Shown: piece by piece, positions 43,460 to 53,766 of the stretch
How positions within the stretch are numbered: the first letter of the stretch is position 1
How the letters are laid out: every line of letters starts with the position of its first letter
DNA from: Tubulanus polymorphus
Taxonomy: Eukaryota > Nemertea > Palaeonemertea > Tubulaniformes > Tubulanidae
Direction: 5' to 3'
NCBI RefSeq assembly: GCF_964204645.1
Contig: NC_134026.1
Span: 14,412,450-14,476,449 of the forward strand
Length of the DNA stretch: 64,000 nucleotides
Notes under the pieces: generated by a model
Databases searched by the model: none
The model's input: the letters and a program-made list of their open reading frames with translations, nothing else
What the model was told of the DNA's origin: nothing
Position numbers and translations under genes: made by a program

Positions 43460-44187
43460 TTATAATTTTGTCCAGAATTCTTTAATTACTGGATTGTTTC
43501 CAATCATTTCTTCAATTTCTGGTAAATATCTGACAACTTTACTGAACGCTAATCCTAATATTTTGAATTTTTCATATTTTATTAATCTACCTACTCTTCT
43601 CAGTTTTCTTTCAAAACCGGCACTGATATCTATGTTCTTTTTGACCCTCAGCCCCCAAGAAATCCCCAGTTTCTTTATCAAACATTGAAAACCCTATATT
43701 TAGATAACCCCCGAAAATGATGTGGTCCCATAGGTGATTTGCTTTTCTATTTAATATGGTTTTATAACTTTTTTTTAAAGATATCAGTAATTTCAGCAAA
43801 TGAAATAACTTCTACACTTTGTATTTCCGGAAAGTTTAAATGTTCTGTGTCAATGACTAATTTAGATTTTAAAAACTCGTTCAACTCTTCTCCACTCATT
43901 TTCTTAGTTTTCGATTCTTTGAATCCCAACAGCAATTTAAGTCGCGTTGCTGGTAATTTTGGTAATTGTAGTTCGCGCGGTAATTGTTTATTATGTATTA
44001 CATCACTCAGAATTTTCACCATTTCTTGATGATAGTCCAAATGTTCTTGTAATTTTTGTGAAGTTTGTTCGTCAATTACGAGAGTTTTATCCTCCATTTC
44101 TATTGATTCCTGAGTTTCACTATCTATCGTTTCTGGTTCCTCTTCCGATGGTTGACTTGGAATTTCTGGTTGATCTCTGTATTCCAT
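43460..44187 (-). pseudogene. Unknown accessory Polinton gene, two frameshifts
   Basis: Three consecutive open stretches: 44187-43762 (MEYRDQPEIPSQPSEEEPET..., acidic), 43799-43611 (HLWDHIIFGGYLNIGFSMFD) and 43681-43460 (RVGRLIKYEKFKILGLAFSK to EFWTKL). Element B has a homologue in the same order (53767-54492), also broken but at other positions, which shows the three stretches were one gene of about 240 codons. The acidic P/E/S-rich N-terminus is probably disordered; LQEHLDYHQEMVKIL looks helical. I recognise no family. Its position outside the core genes, near the terminus and next to the tandem repeats, fits an accessory gene such as a host-interaction factor; that is inference. Confidence 0.6.
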
Positions 44188-44552
44188 TTTAATCTAAAAG
44201 ATGTTGTGAAAATGAATTACTGTACTTAAATTTGTTTAAGGTTTCCCTACTTCATAATAACTACAAAAAACGGTACTTACATTTAGATTTAGAACTGTAA
44301 ATTGTGTTTTGAGAGAGAATATCCAATACGTACTATGTATGTGAAAGTTGATTTCTAACTGCCGACGTGGCGCACGTTCGACCAAACTAATTATTTCTGC
44401 ATGTTTTCCTGGATTGTAACAGATGTTCTTTATGATGAAGTTAATTAATTCTTTAGAATTGAAAACAAGATATATTTGGCAACATATGTTTTAGTAGTAA
44501 GCAAAAGCTATGTATTATAGACATACAAAGCTCAAATAGAATTGCCAGCTTT
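44188..44552. other. Spacer between HNH and accessory gene
   Basis: Non-coding. Segment 44215-44345 matches B 53585-53720 in inverted orientation (AAACGGTACTTACATTTAGA and TTCATAATAACTACAAAA). It is therefore conserved upstream sequence of the accessory gene and likely holds its promoter. The start codon context is TCTTTTAGATTAAAATGG in both elements. Confidence 0.5.
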
Positions 44553-45246
44553 CTAACCACTGATTAAAACCTCAGAATGCGGTTGATTCTGTGAAATACT
44601 ATTCCATAATTCAACAAATGTCTTTGCTTTATCCAGTTGATCTAAATATAACTGTAAATCTAGTTTATTAGATTTAATTATGTTTTCCTTCTTTTCTAAA
44701 GGCCTTAAATTTTTCCAACCCCAAATAAGTTTTTTATTGTATTCATCATTCATGTTAAATTTAGATATTGATATTTAGATACATGATCAATATGGTAATA
44801 ATCCCCATAATTATCTATATTCATTTTATCATCGAATTGAAATATAATCCATGATTTTAAGAATTCATCTGAACAACCCAATAAATTAGATAGTGTTTCT
44901 GAATGTGTTTCTTTGTTGAATAATTGTGTTAATCTAGATCTTAAGCATTGTTTCAATCTAAAATTAAGATCTGTTTGATATCTTTCTCTCATATATTCTG
45001 CCATATAATAATTATAATTTTATATATTTATTATCTTCTAACTATATTATCTTCTCGGTATTGTTTGGTATATAGTTTAAAACAAGTCTTACAGCAATAT
45101 TGAAAACCATCTTTGCTAATCTTACGCTTACTAAATTCTGTTAAAGCTAATTTATCTAATTCACACTTAGAACACTTCTTGTAGTATATATTTATGACGC
45201 CAGTGTTATTTGTAATATTGATAGTTTGTGGTTGTTCTGATTCCAT
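44553..45246 (-). pseudogene. HNH endonuclease with N-terminal zinc module, broken
   Basis: Three open pieces of about 225 codons in all. 45246-45031 encodes MESEQPQTINITNNTG and a C-x2-C...C-x2-C zinc module (CSKCELDK, then CCKTCFKLYTKQYRED). 45004-44750 encodes LTQLFNKETHSETLSNLLGC, then LKSWIIFQFDDKMN and the HNH core YYHIDHV. 44753-44553 encodes WGWKNLRPLEKKENIIKSN, which completes the HNH with N and K residues, followed by a short tail. This architecture (C4 module, then H-x-D-H and N-L-R-P-L-x-x-x-x-N) is common in phage and large DNA virus HNH nucleases. The catalytic HxDH is intact here, but stops and frameshifts separate the parts (near 45030 and 44751). It starts inside the terminal repeat. 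Confidence 0.75.
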
Positions 45247-45285
45247 TTATTATACATATTTTTTTACTAAATTGATTTTAGAAGT
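45247..45285 (-). promoter_or_regulatory. Class E start block upstream of the HNH gene
   Basis: Read on the - strand: AAAATCAATTTAGTAAAAAA then ATATGTATAATAAATGG. Near-identical to the polymerase block at the other end, because both lie in the terminal inverted repeat. Confidence 0.5.
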
Positions 45286-45594
45286 TCAATGATTTAAATA
45301 TGAATTATTTCAATCACACTTTATTAAAACTTTTAATGTTTAAAAATCTAACTCATACAAATATGAATATTGAAATAATGTTTAAAATATATCTATATAT
45401 CTATTCTATAAGAGCTTACACTTTTATATTGAATAATCTGTCAATTTAAATGTTATTCATGTATATGAATATTCTAAGAGTAATAGGGGTAATAGGCTTT
45501 CATATCAAAGGTTGAAGGGGCGAGTGAGTAATAATAAAAAATAAATTCGAGTGTGCGAGAATTTATTTTTTATAAGCCTATTACCCCTATTACT
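45255..45594 (-). repeat. Terminal inverted repeat, right (A)
   Basis: Inverted match to 27037-27415. The outer 116 bp (45479-45594) is itself palindromic (AGTAATAGGGGTAATAGGCT ... AGCCTATTACCCCTATTACT) but shorter than on the left. A segment of about 36 bp on its outer arm, present in the left-end palindrome, is missing. Confidence 0.9.
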
Positions 45595-45600
45595 GCCGTA
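45595..45600 (+). repeat. Target site duplication of Polinton A (right)
   Basis: GCCGTA, identical to 27031-27036, directly after the terminal CT of the element. Confidence 0.9.
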
Positions 45601-47486
45601 CGTGAGTTCCCTAAAAATGCCGTACGTGAGTTCCTATAATCTGCAAACGCGCATGCGTGAAAGAATAGAGTTTGGGTTAGGTGAGGCTAGGCTATTTGTA
45701 AATCAAATTTCATCCACCCTGCAGTTACGTTCTGTGGCACCGTGGGTAAATCACTGGACTACAACTGGATTTTTTTTCGTTTGGTTTCGAATCCCAATAT
45801 TGCAAGTCTGAGCGTCAACATACTCACATGTACATACGGCTAACCTGTAGAAATCACCGTACAGTCACGTACAGGTAACAACAGCATTTTAAGTATTAAG
45901 TGAGTACGACAAGCCTACCATGCATATGTACTACAAACACAACTTTTTCCCTCTCGTCGGCCCTACAGTGATGTTACTATAACTGGTGCAATTATAACAT
46001 GGATGGGATTTGGTCAGGACTAGCCTAAAGTCTAATTCAGTCTTTGTACTTATTCACTCGATAGGCCTATTTTTAAAACAATACAGTGAAGTATTCACAC
46101 GCAGAAAGGCTAATTGATTTGAGGCATGTGATTAAATTTGGCCAGGCCTTCTCTGACCTGCTGACATTAATAGTCAAACCAAAACCTTCATGCGGTCACG
46201 GCTTGTATACCAGAAATCATTGTAGGCCTGCACATTTTGCTGTTCGTAGGTTTGGTATACCGATTTCTCCATACTTGACTGATAAGTGCTGCTGATAAGA
46301 ACGTATTATACAATTGTTCCAATGGGAATAGGGCCTATTTATTGGGCTTATTATTTCCTGCTTTAGAAAACTGAAATAAGCCCAACGTTCAATCAAATAT
46401 CCAACATCGGTGAAAGTTTGATTACTGTATACATGTACTGTAGGTTTTCATGTTGTATGAATATTTTGCAGTTCAAATGGGTATGATGCTGATTCCAATG
46501 TCAAACGCATGAAGTTAGATGGTCAAGGACAGTCAACACCAATATATCTCTCTTCGACCGATGTTGCACCATAGAAGATCTGATTCTTTCAACTCATGGA
46601 AAGTGATTCAACACGATCGACATAACACTGGAATAGGTTTGCAGTAACTAACGGTTCATTTCATTTAGTCCTATGTACTTTTTAGCCAATTTGGATTTGA
46701 TTGTAATTGAAACTCTGGAACTGTTAACAAAAGACAAGTTGAAAAAACAAAAGTTATGCTTGATTCTCATGTTCAAATTTAATTCAAACTCAAATTTATT
46801 TTATTACATCATTTACAAAGCGTATCATTGGTTCATACAGTAATAAAAATTAGGACGGAACAAATATTATTACAGAATTTCCAAAAAGGCAATGAATTTC
46901 TATAACTAAATGAACATTATTTTTCTAATAACTCGGATCAAGAGTGACTCTCCCGTTTATTAGGAAACACACGCAACTAGTGGAATAGGTTTGATTTACA
47001 CACATGTTGCAGGTATCAATTGTTTATCACTATAGAATTTGTAATCCATAAAAGCCAAAATCAACATCAGCCTGAAACCCAGACCAGATCAATTCATAAT
47101 TTATTGATTGAATCTACACTACAACATATGTATTTATTCAAATATTTCAATAAAAACATTAACTTCTTAAATCTATTCTAAATCATAGTACGTTCTTATC
47201 TGTAAATTCACTCAATCTGTCGACTCAGCAGGTGCTTAAGATGAGTTCTTAATAGTACAGATCCATTTTTAACCATGGTGATAATACAGTATCATGATGT
47301 TTGAATGCCAAAATAAATGCCTGGTCAAATAAATTAATATTTGTGATTTTACGTCCGCGTATGTTCGGTTTCAAAGCTGAATCATATTTGACGTTTACAC
47401 AGCATATTAGGTTCGAATCTATCAATGCATTTTATTCTATGTATCGATATTTCAATTTACTACAATTCCCATCTTTCTGAATGGCT
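45601..47486. other. Right flank of Polinton A, no gene recognised
   Basis: It starts with further units of the 24-bp target tandem (GTGAGTTCCCTAAAAATGCC). Besides a tRNA-like stretch at 45733-45806, I see only unique DNA with many GGCCTA words and AT-rich tracts. Confidence 0.5.
45733..45806 (+). repeat. tRNA-like (SINE head?) sequence
   Basis: GGCACCGTGGGTAAATCACT then GGTTTCGAATCCC at 45783. These resemble the tRNA internal promoter A box (TGGGTAAATCACTGGA) and B box (GGTTCGAATCC with one extra T). The acceptor stem does not pair well, so a functional tRNA is unlikely; a tRNA-derived SINE relic is more plausible. Confidence 0.35.
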
Positions 47487-47525
47487 TTGCAGAAAACCCG
47501 TCATCGCTGGTTGGCAGCTATATTT
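47487..47525 (+). repeat. Dispersed element end (CAGAAAACCC family)
   Basis: GCAGAAAACCCGTCATCGCT, then GGCAGCTATATTTTTGTG, almost the same as 14187-14215 and part of 2895-2920. It is joined directly to the LINE endonuclease sequence on its right. Confidence 0.6.
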
Positions 47526-49335
47526 TTGTGATTAGAATTTGTGTCGTTTTTCCAGATTTCAGTGAATTTCCATTGTATGTGTTTGTTATGAGCAGTAGGT
47601 TTAGAGATATCTTTTAATTCTTTGAAATTGAAGTCTTTAGATAAAAAAGTCCTATCCCACCTCCATGTGAGTCTCTGCATTCTGAAATGAAATTATAATT
47701 CTTTAGGTGTACATGCGTTTCAGACTGAGAATTAAGTTTTGTTTCATGGATGGTAATTGCATTTAAGTGTACTTTATTGTTCGTTTGGATGATATTTAGT
47801 AGATTTTGAAATTCGTTGAGTTTCTCCAAGATACTGTTACAATTCCAGTTAAGGATATTAAAGTCAGAGGTAGAAAAATTGGATGAGATAAAGATTCCAG
47901 GTCATGGTACGGTGAGTTGTTATAAAAGAAATAGGATGATTAGGGTCGTGCGTGTCAACAAGAGAGGATAAGTCTAATGTTGAGTTGTTGCGTACGTGGT
48001 TGCTGAGAATTTGGAATTTAATTAAATTTAGCTTGTTAGTGTAATCGGTCATTTTATACCTTAAAGAATGGCACTGAAAATACACTCCGAGTTGAATAAC
48101 AAATTAAAGCACTTAAAACTGGCTCTCTCGACTCACTGAGTGAGGAGGTGTCACATAGACTGAGTAGATAGTTCATTGAAGGATGAATTACAGTTAGTGG
48201 GTAATTAGTGGAGTAGAATGACAGGTGAATGGAAGTGATTGAATAATAGTTTGTGGCTAGTCTAATTGAATAAGGATAATTAGTGTACGTAGTTTTAGGT
48301 ATTAAAGCATAGGAAAGAATGTTATTAGAGTGACGCATTAAAAGCGACAAAGAATAGGCATAGAGTATAAGAAAAGAGAATTTGAAAAGAAAAACTGGAA
48401 TAACAAACCGTTATTAACTATATAAGAGCCCAAATATATACTTTTAAGTCCATTTAAGAAGTCCAGATCACGGTAGTCCAAGTTAGAGGGTTAACGCAGT
48501 AGATTAAGTAGAAACGATTTTAAGTCTTTCAAGTCCACATTGCTATCAGATCGAATGTTCCTGGGTCTGCGAAGAGAAGATGGTGGATTCAACGCTGATT
48601 TCCAAGCCAACGCAACTTTATATATTGAGGCCTTTTTCACATGTTTATTGTCATGGAGATCATCCCGAGAAATTCGATGTTTGATGAAATGTAGGTTGTT
48701 AGTCTTCGAGTATTATTCCAGGCGTTGGTTGAGGTTGTCAAGTTCCTGATCGGTCTTGTATTTCCTGGGTAGAACTGATGCGATTTTAACTTTGGTGTCC
48801 GGCCACGTTTTTTTATGATTTCTTTACTTCTTGAACCACTTTCGCTTCGGATTTAGTGTCCCAGTCGTTTGTTCCACAGTTGAGCAAGACGGAATCCGGG
48901 AAACATGATTTTTCGCTATTTCGACTTGAAATAACATCTTTGATGTCGCCAAGTGTTGCACATGGATATATTATCGATTTTCTGTTTTTGCCTGCGAGAC
49001 CGGCTGGTGATACGAATTTACGGTTACTGTCAGCTATTACTATTCCGGTGACTTCTCGCGGTTCCATTCGGTCTGAAGTTGTAGGCTCAGACGATGATGA
49101 TGACGATGACTGTTCAGATCCTGTATCAAGAAACTCTACTCTATTTACAAGAGCATAAATGATATTTTCGAGTTCATCAATTCTTTTTGATAATTGCGCG
49201 TTAACTTCTTTTAAGTCTGCCATGGTTTACTGAGTTACGTAATGCGAGTTGAGTAGTGAGTTGAGAGCTGCGCGTGTGCACGTGTTAGTCGATCGAGTTC
49301 ATAGAGTGTATTGGCACCGTTTCCGAGCGTCCGCG
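47526..49335 (-). mobile_element. LINE (CR1/Jockey-like) 5' half: ORF1 esterase and endonuclease start
   Basis: On the - strand: a GC-rich 5' region (49230-49335), ORF1 48813-49223, then broken sequence and the start of ORF2 with the endonuclease N-terminus NILNWNCNSILEK (about 47860), LNAITIHETKLN (47760) and CRDSHGGGIGLF (47660). It ends at 47526 in a dispersed element terminus. The remaining endonuclease and reverse transcriptase are absent here. The - strand LINE at 23247-26150 contains just the complementary second half. Confidence 0.7.
48813..49223 (-). pseudogene. LINE ORF1p with coiled coil and SGNH esterase-like region
   Basis: 136 codons: an N-terminal coiled coil (MADLKEVNAQLSKRIDELEN), a serine run, then GIVIADSNRKFV, YPCATLGDIKDV and SVLLNCGTNDW. 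The S-N-x-K after a hydrophobic strand and the G-T-N-D block are the signature of SGNH-hydrolase-type esterase domains found in ORF1 proteins of CR1-clade LINEs. The expected GDS is ADS here. It is truncated after VVQEVKKS, before the final catalytic Asp-His block. Confidence 0.65.
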
Positions 49336-49879
49336 GAGCAGTTTTAGATAGAGTAAACTATCGCTCATAAATGAAAAAAACTATAATAAAGAAATACTAT
49401 TTAATTTTAGCCCGGGCTTTCCGTATTCCCATAAATCGATTGGGCGTTATGGCGCGTCCTCTAGTATTGAAAACCTAAAAAACGACCGGTGACCTCTCAC
49501 GACCTCCCCAGAGGCTTAAGTTACCTATTTAGGATTCACCTCCCAATATGGAACAAGGAACCATTACTTGTTCCTCATTCAACTTTCGTAACAGGTTCAG
49601 ATATCGTTAATGGTTAAACCTTTTTGTTTTTTCGCCTCTATTATCACTTAAACACCATAAATAGATTCGTTATGGTTTTAGCATCGGCGCGTCCTCTAGT
49701 ATCGATTACCTCCAAAAAACCGACGGGCAACCTCTCACGACCTCTCGGCTCCAGAGGCATGTTACCTGTTAAAATGTCTGGTTCGTTTCGTTATACTTAT
49801 TCGCTAGGTGGCGCGGGTGTGGGTCATTCTCCAATAATCTGGACAAAATGTATTTATCTATTGTAAAAAAAAAAACATG
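49336..49879. repeat. Two-copy local repeat of about 235 bp
   Basis: GCGCGTCCTCTAGTAT, then ACCTCTCACGACCTC and CCAGAGGC, occur near 49450-49515 and again near 49686-49755, with further similarity (TAxCTTTTT, CATAAAT(C/A)GATT) between them. Non-coding. Confidence 0.6.
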
Positions 49880-52390
49880 TCATTATTTCCAATTCAATTT
49901 TCAGTGATATGGATAGTGGGTTGTGTCGCGATTGACTTGACAGTGATTACAATGGGGGTTTATAATGGTAAAATTATGGCAGAATAGGTGATGTCTCAGG
50001 AAAAGGTCCACTCGCAACTGATTTAAACAGATTTCCTCTTGGCAGTTGAGATTTTTAATGAGCGTGGTGGGGAAAACAATATGTGTAGGCCTAGATCTAA
50101 TTCTGGATTTGAAGAGAGAAATACTTCGAATATTCCTATGGGAAGAATTTAGATTGTTCCATGAATACATTAGATTACAGACAGGTGAGTTCTGAAATTT
50201 ACTAGATACAAGAGCGGGGAGGGAGAAAGGTTTCGGGTTACGTGTTTGTCGTACATGTATAGATCTTTAAGTAAAAAATAGTATTTGTATATATGATGGT
50301 TTGTAAGACTTATCGACGTTGAACATGTAGGTGTGAATACGTTCTTTGCACGTGCAATACCTTTGTCGTGCTGGATCCTTGTATGCATCCAGGCACGAGT
50401 AGAGCAGCATGGTACTGTAGTTTGTCTAAATGTTTAAGACTAGAATGTGGCGCACTATTGTAAATAATATCACAGTAATCGAAATGAGGGGTAATAAAGC
50501 TACACTATAACTTGTTTAAGTGAAATGATTTAGTGGTTTTAGAAAGGCTTTTAAGAGGATTCATCAAATGTTGGATTTTTAATGCACGCTGATCAATATG
50601 GGCCGACCATTGGCCGCAATACTTGGCCGACCATTCTGATATTTTAATCAGATCCAATTGCAAAATGCTGTTTGAGTAGGATGGGTCATTTCGGTTTACT
50701 GGGATAAATATAGAAGTATCGTCGGCATATAGAAAAACCTTGTCAGAGAGGTCATTGATGTATTATAATAAAAAGTAGGGGCCCTAAAATTGCGCCTTGG
50801 GGTATTCCGCTATTGATAAAGTGTGGTGGAGATTTCTGGGAGTATGTACTACCTACTCGGATTTGCACCTGCCTATTTGATAAATAACTACTGAGGAGAC
50901 GGTGGACTTTGCCTCGAATACCATATGATTTAAGTTTATGAAGAAGTAAAGGATGTGGTATTGTATCGAATGCAGCTGCGATGTCTAAAAAACAGCTCGA
51001 GCATTGTTATTACGTTCAATGTGCCCGTGGATGAATGAGACAATGCTTAGCAATTGGTCAGTAGTAGAATGTCCGGGGAGAAATCCAGATTGATGGCTCG
51101 TCAGAAGCGGTCCAAGAATATGGTTAAAAAGGATATTTTCAAACAATTTGGAAACCGTGGTTAGAAGTGTGATAGGTCTGTAGTTATTTGGATCAGATTT
51201 TGATCCCTTTTTGTGTATAATTGAAATAGCTCCCAATTTCCACGGGTCTGGAAAGAGTCAGAGTCAATTATTTTGTTGAAAAATGTACAGATGACTAGAT
51301 AAATACTATTAGCAGAGAGCCTTAGCATTTGTTGGTGATTCCATCGAGGCCATTAGCATCTTTAGGTTGAAGGTCAGAAATGAGTTTAAGGATACCATCT
51401 GCAGTTGTATGACTAGGGTGAGAGAGGTTCCTCATTGCTTGTGTTGTCAAATAATGGAAGGTTTCGCGCGGATGGGTCCGTGTGGTACTGATCTGATAGA
51501 ATGTTTAGGAATAATGAAGCCTTATCCTTGTGTCTACTGCAGAGCACGTTGTTGTTAGGATTAATAAGACGTGGCATATCGGAAGAGAATTCAGCCCCTA
51601 GGAGTTGTTTAATCAGCTGCCAGTAGTTTTTGTCGGATGTCTTAGACTGGACAAGTTTCGTTAGTATGCTGCTTTTATGCTGTAATTTTTCAGAGGTGAT
51701 AAGATTGTTTACGATAGTTGTTTGGGTTTTATACTGCAACTAGCGGTGAGGACAAGATGATATTTTAAAGGCTCTGAATAATTTGTAACGTTTGTTTATT
51801 CCGGATTTAATTTCTTGGTTCACCCATGGTTCACCCACACATTAATTTAGATGGTATATGTTTTTCGTAAATTGATAAGAATCATATTGAATTGTTCAAC
51901 CTTCTCATTTACATAAGCGAGACCAAATACTCCGGCCCAGTTAGTATTCCGGAATTCCATGTTTAAGTTTTGGATATTTGCCTGGTCATATTTCCAGATG
52001 GTCTTATACACAGGACTAATCAGAGATCTACGCAAAAAAATTACGGAAATTAAAAGACTACTGTGGTCTGACCGACCAACGGGAGGTGTAACTTCAGCGG
52101 ATACTCGACCTTGCGGATCCATGAAAACTAGGTCAATGCACGAGGACGAATTTAAAGTAACCCGGGTTGGCTGGTTTATTAATTGATAAAGTGACCGATC
52201 ACACTTAATTTCGTATAATTCCCGGCCTGTCAGTTTCATCAGATTTACACCATGATTTACATTTTGCGTTGGAATCCCCTGTAACAATAATATTTACGTT
52301 TGGGTTGCCTCGAACGCGATTAATTGTGTTTTTCAAACGTGACATATATGCTTTCCGCGCATCAGGTTTCTGGGACGGCGATCGGATAAT
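49880..52390 (-). mobile_element. LINE (CR1/Jockey-like), interrupted by Polinton B
   Basis: The - strand ORF2 comprises endonuclease end SCIDLVFMDPQGR, VGRSDHSSLLI (52100-52040), reverse transcriptase NNYRPITLLTTVSKLFENIL (51180), FLPGHSTTDQL, AFDTIPH (50960), GIPQGAILGPLLF (50800) and an intact catalytic box FLYADDTSIF (50735-50700), with a C-terminal cysteine/histidine motif CNHCQVNRDTTHYPYH at 49905. Several frame breaks are present. The endonuclease is cut at 52390 by Polinton B. The other side of the LINE resumes at 63977, as seen by fusing the flanks at the GATAAT duplication. Confidence 0.85.
52385..52390 (+). repeat. Target site duplication of Polinton B (left)
   Basis: GATAAT, matched by 63971-63976. 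Confidence 0.8.
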
Positions 52391-52690
52391 AGTAATAGGG
52401 AATAAGTTGTTTCATACCAAAGGTCGAAGGGTCGAAAAATAAATTCTCGCACACTCGAATTTATTTTCCGACCCTTGAACCTTTGATATGAAACAACTTA
52501 TTCCCTATTACTCTTAAAAAATATTCATATATATGAATATGAATAACTTCTACAATCAATGTTAATAGAAATTTGATATTAAAATGAAAGCAAATAAGAA
52601 GTACTACTGTTCAACATGTAAAATCTATATAGATAAATCTCAAAAAGCAAGACATAATAAAACTAGAACACATTTAGAGAAAGGGGAACA
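52391..52690 (+). repeat. Terminal inverted repeat, left (B), reaching into polymerase coding sequence
   Basis: The outer 122 bp (52391-52512) is palindromic (AGTAATAGGGAATAAGTTGT ... ACAACTTATTCCCTATTACT). The repeat continues through the class E start block and about 100 bp of the polymerase zinc-finger coding region, all matching the right end (63685-63970). In A the repeats stop at the start codons. Confidence 0.8.
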
Positions 52691-52706
52691 TGTTAATCAA
52701 TTTTAA
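52584..52706 (+). pseudogene. Duplicated polymerase N-terminus (40 codons)
   Basis: ATG at 52584, zinc finger with YYCSTC and H-x5-H, then a stop at 52706 after GEHVNQF. It matches the first 36 codons of the polymerase gene starting at 63794. The end matches sequence found after the polymerase stop in A (31370-31385), so it arose by a deletion that removed the polymerase body or by end exchange. Confidence 0.75.
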
Positions 52707-52725
52707 TAAAAAATTGGATATTAAA
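52695..52725 (+). promoter_or_regulatory. Class E start block upstream of HNH (B)
   Basis: AATCAATTTTAATAAAAAAT then TGGATATTAAAATGG. Confidence 0.5.
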
Positions 52726-53340
52726 ATGGAGAGTAAACAGTCACAAACTATAAATATTCACAATAAGAAATGTTTAAAGTGTGAATTAAGTAAACAATCT
52801 TCAGAATATTATAAACATAAGTTTTATAGAGATGGTTTACGAAATATTTGTAAAACATGAAGTAAACTAAATGACAAACAAAATTATAGAAATAATACTG
52901 AAACACGCAAAGATAAGATTGAGCAATATCGAGAAAATAAAAGAGAATATTATAAAGAACTGAATAAAAATTATCAAAAAGATAGGTATAAAACAGGTTT
53001 TAATTTTAAAATGAGAAAATGTCTAGGTTCTAGATTAACACAATTATTCAACAAAGAAACGCATTCAGAAACACTATCTAATTTGTTGGGTTGTACAGAT
53101 GAATTTCTAAAATCCTGGATAATATATCAATTCGACGATAAAATGAATATAGATAATTACGAAGATTATTTTCATATTGTTCACGTTTTACAAATATCGA
53201 AATTCAACATGAATGATGAATACAATCAAAACCTGAGACCTCTTGAAAAGACGGAAAATATAATTAAATCTAACAAACTAGATTTTCAGATTTGGTGCAA
53301 TTAGATAAAGCAAAGACATTTTTGAATTATGGAATAGTCT
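52726..53340 (+). pseudogene. HNH endonuclease (B), broken
   Basis: MESKQSQTINIHNKKCLKCE, zinc module, in-frame TGA at 52858 (at the position of the last cysteine), then a long linker and an open stretch 53011-53304 with LTQLFNKETHSETLSNLLGC. The HNH core reads YFHIVHV where A has YHIDHV, so the catalytic Asp position is changed to Val. A deletion removes the W-G-W-K segment before NLRPLEKTENIIKSN. Non-functional. Confidence 0.75.
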
Positions 53341-53766
53341 TCCACAGAACGAAATATACGGTGAATCTTTATAAACGCCCGATAATACTCAGCTATATAG
53401 CTGGTGATATTAGCTCTAGTTAGGTAAACATCTGTTACGAGCTTACATTTCAATTGTAAAGAATTAATTCATCTCATTAAGTCTATAGAAGAACAGCTGT
53501 CACAGCGCCAGACAGTGCCTGGATATATTGAGACATAGTGAATCACCCACCTCTGGCGCATTACATCATCCTCGATCGCATATACAGGACGCATAGGATA
53601 TTCTCTCTCGAAACACAGTTTACAGTTCTATATCTAAATGCAAGTACCGTTTTTTGTAGTTATTATGAAGTAGGGAAATGGGTACTTTAAACATATTTAA
53701 GTACAGTAATTCATTTTCAAAACAACCGCTTCATAAGTTAATTCTATAGATATCTTTTAGATTAAA
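53341..53766. other. Spacer upstream of accessory gene (B)
   Basis: No gene. 53580-53766 corresponds to A 44188-44345 (inverted) and ends in ATATCTTTTAGATTAAAATGG, the conserved start context of the accessory gene. Confidence 0.55.

Larger units (their letters stand above)
27037..45594 (+). mobile_element. Polinton/Maverick A, complete 18.6-kb element
   Basis: Complete from 5' AGTAATAGGGG to 3' CCCCTATTACT, with perfect 6-bp target duplication GCCGTA and terminal inverted repeats of about 380 bp. It carries polymerase B, integrase with chromodomain, packaging ATPase, major capsid protein, a penton-like protein and several conserved small Polinton proteins. The two gene blocks converge at about 39310-39690. 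The size fits the usual 15-20 kb. Intact or nearly intact are the ATPase, the 202-aa protein and the zinc-finger protein; the polymerase, integrase, capsid and penton genes have stops or frameshifts. I could not identify an adenain-type maturation protease. Confidence 0.95.

Noticed and set aside
45733-45806. Functional tRNA gene
   Set aside because: A and B box-like words are present, but acceptor and anticodon stems do not pair convincingly; better seen as SINE-like.
48856-49158. 100-codon + strand frame over LINE ORF1
   Set aside because: Shadow of ORF1; the - strand frame has the coiled coil and GTND block.
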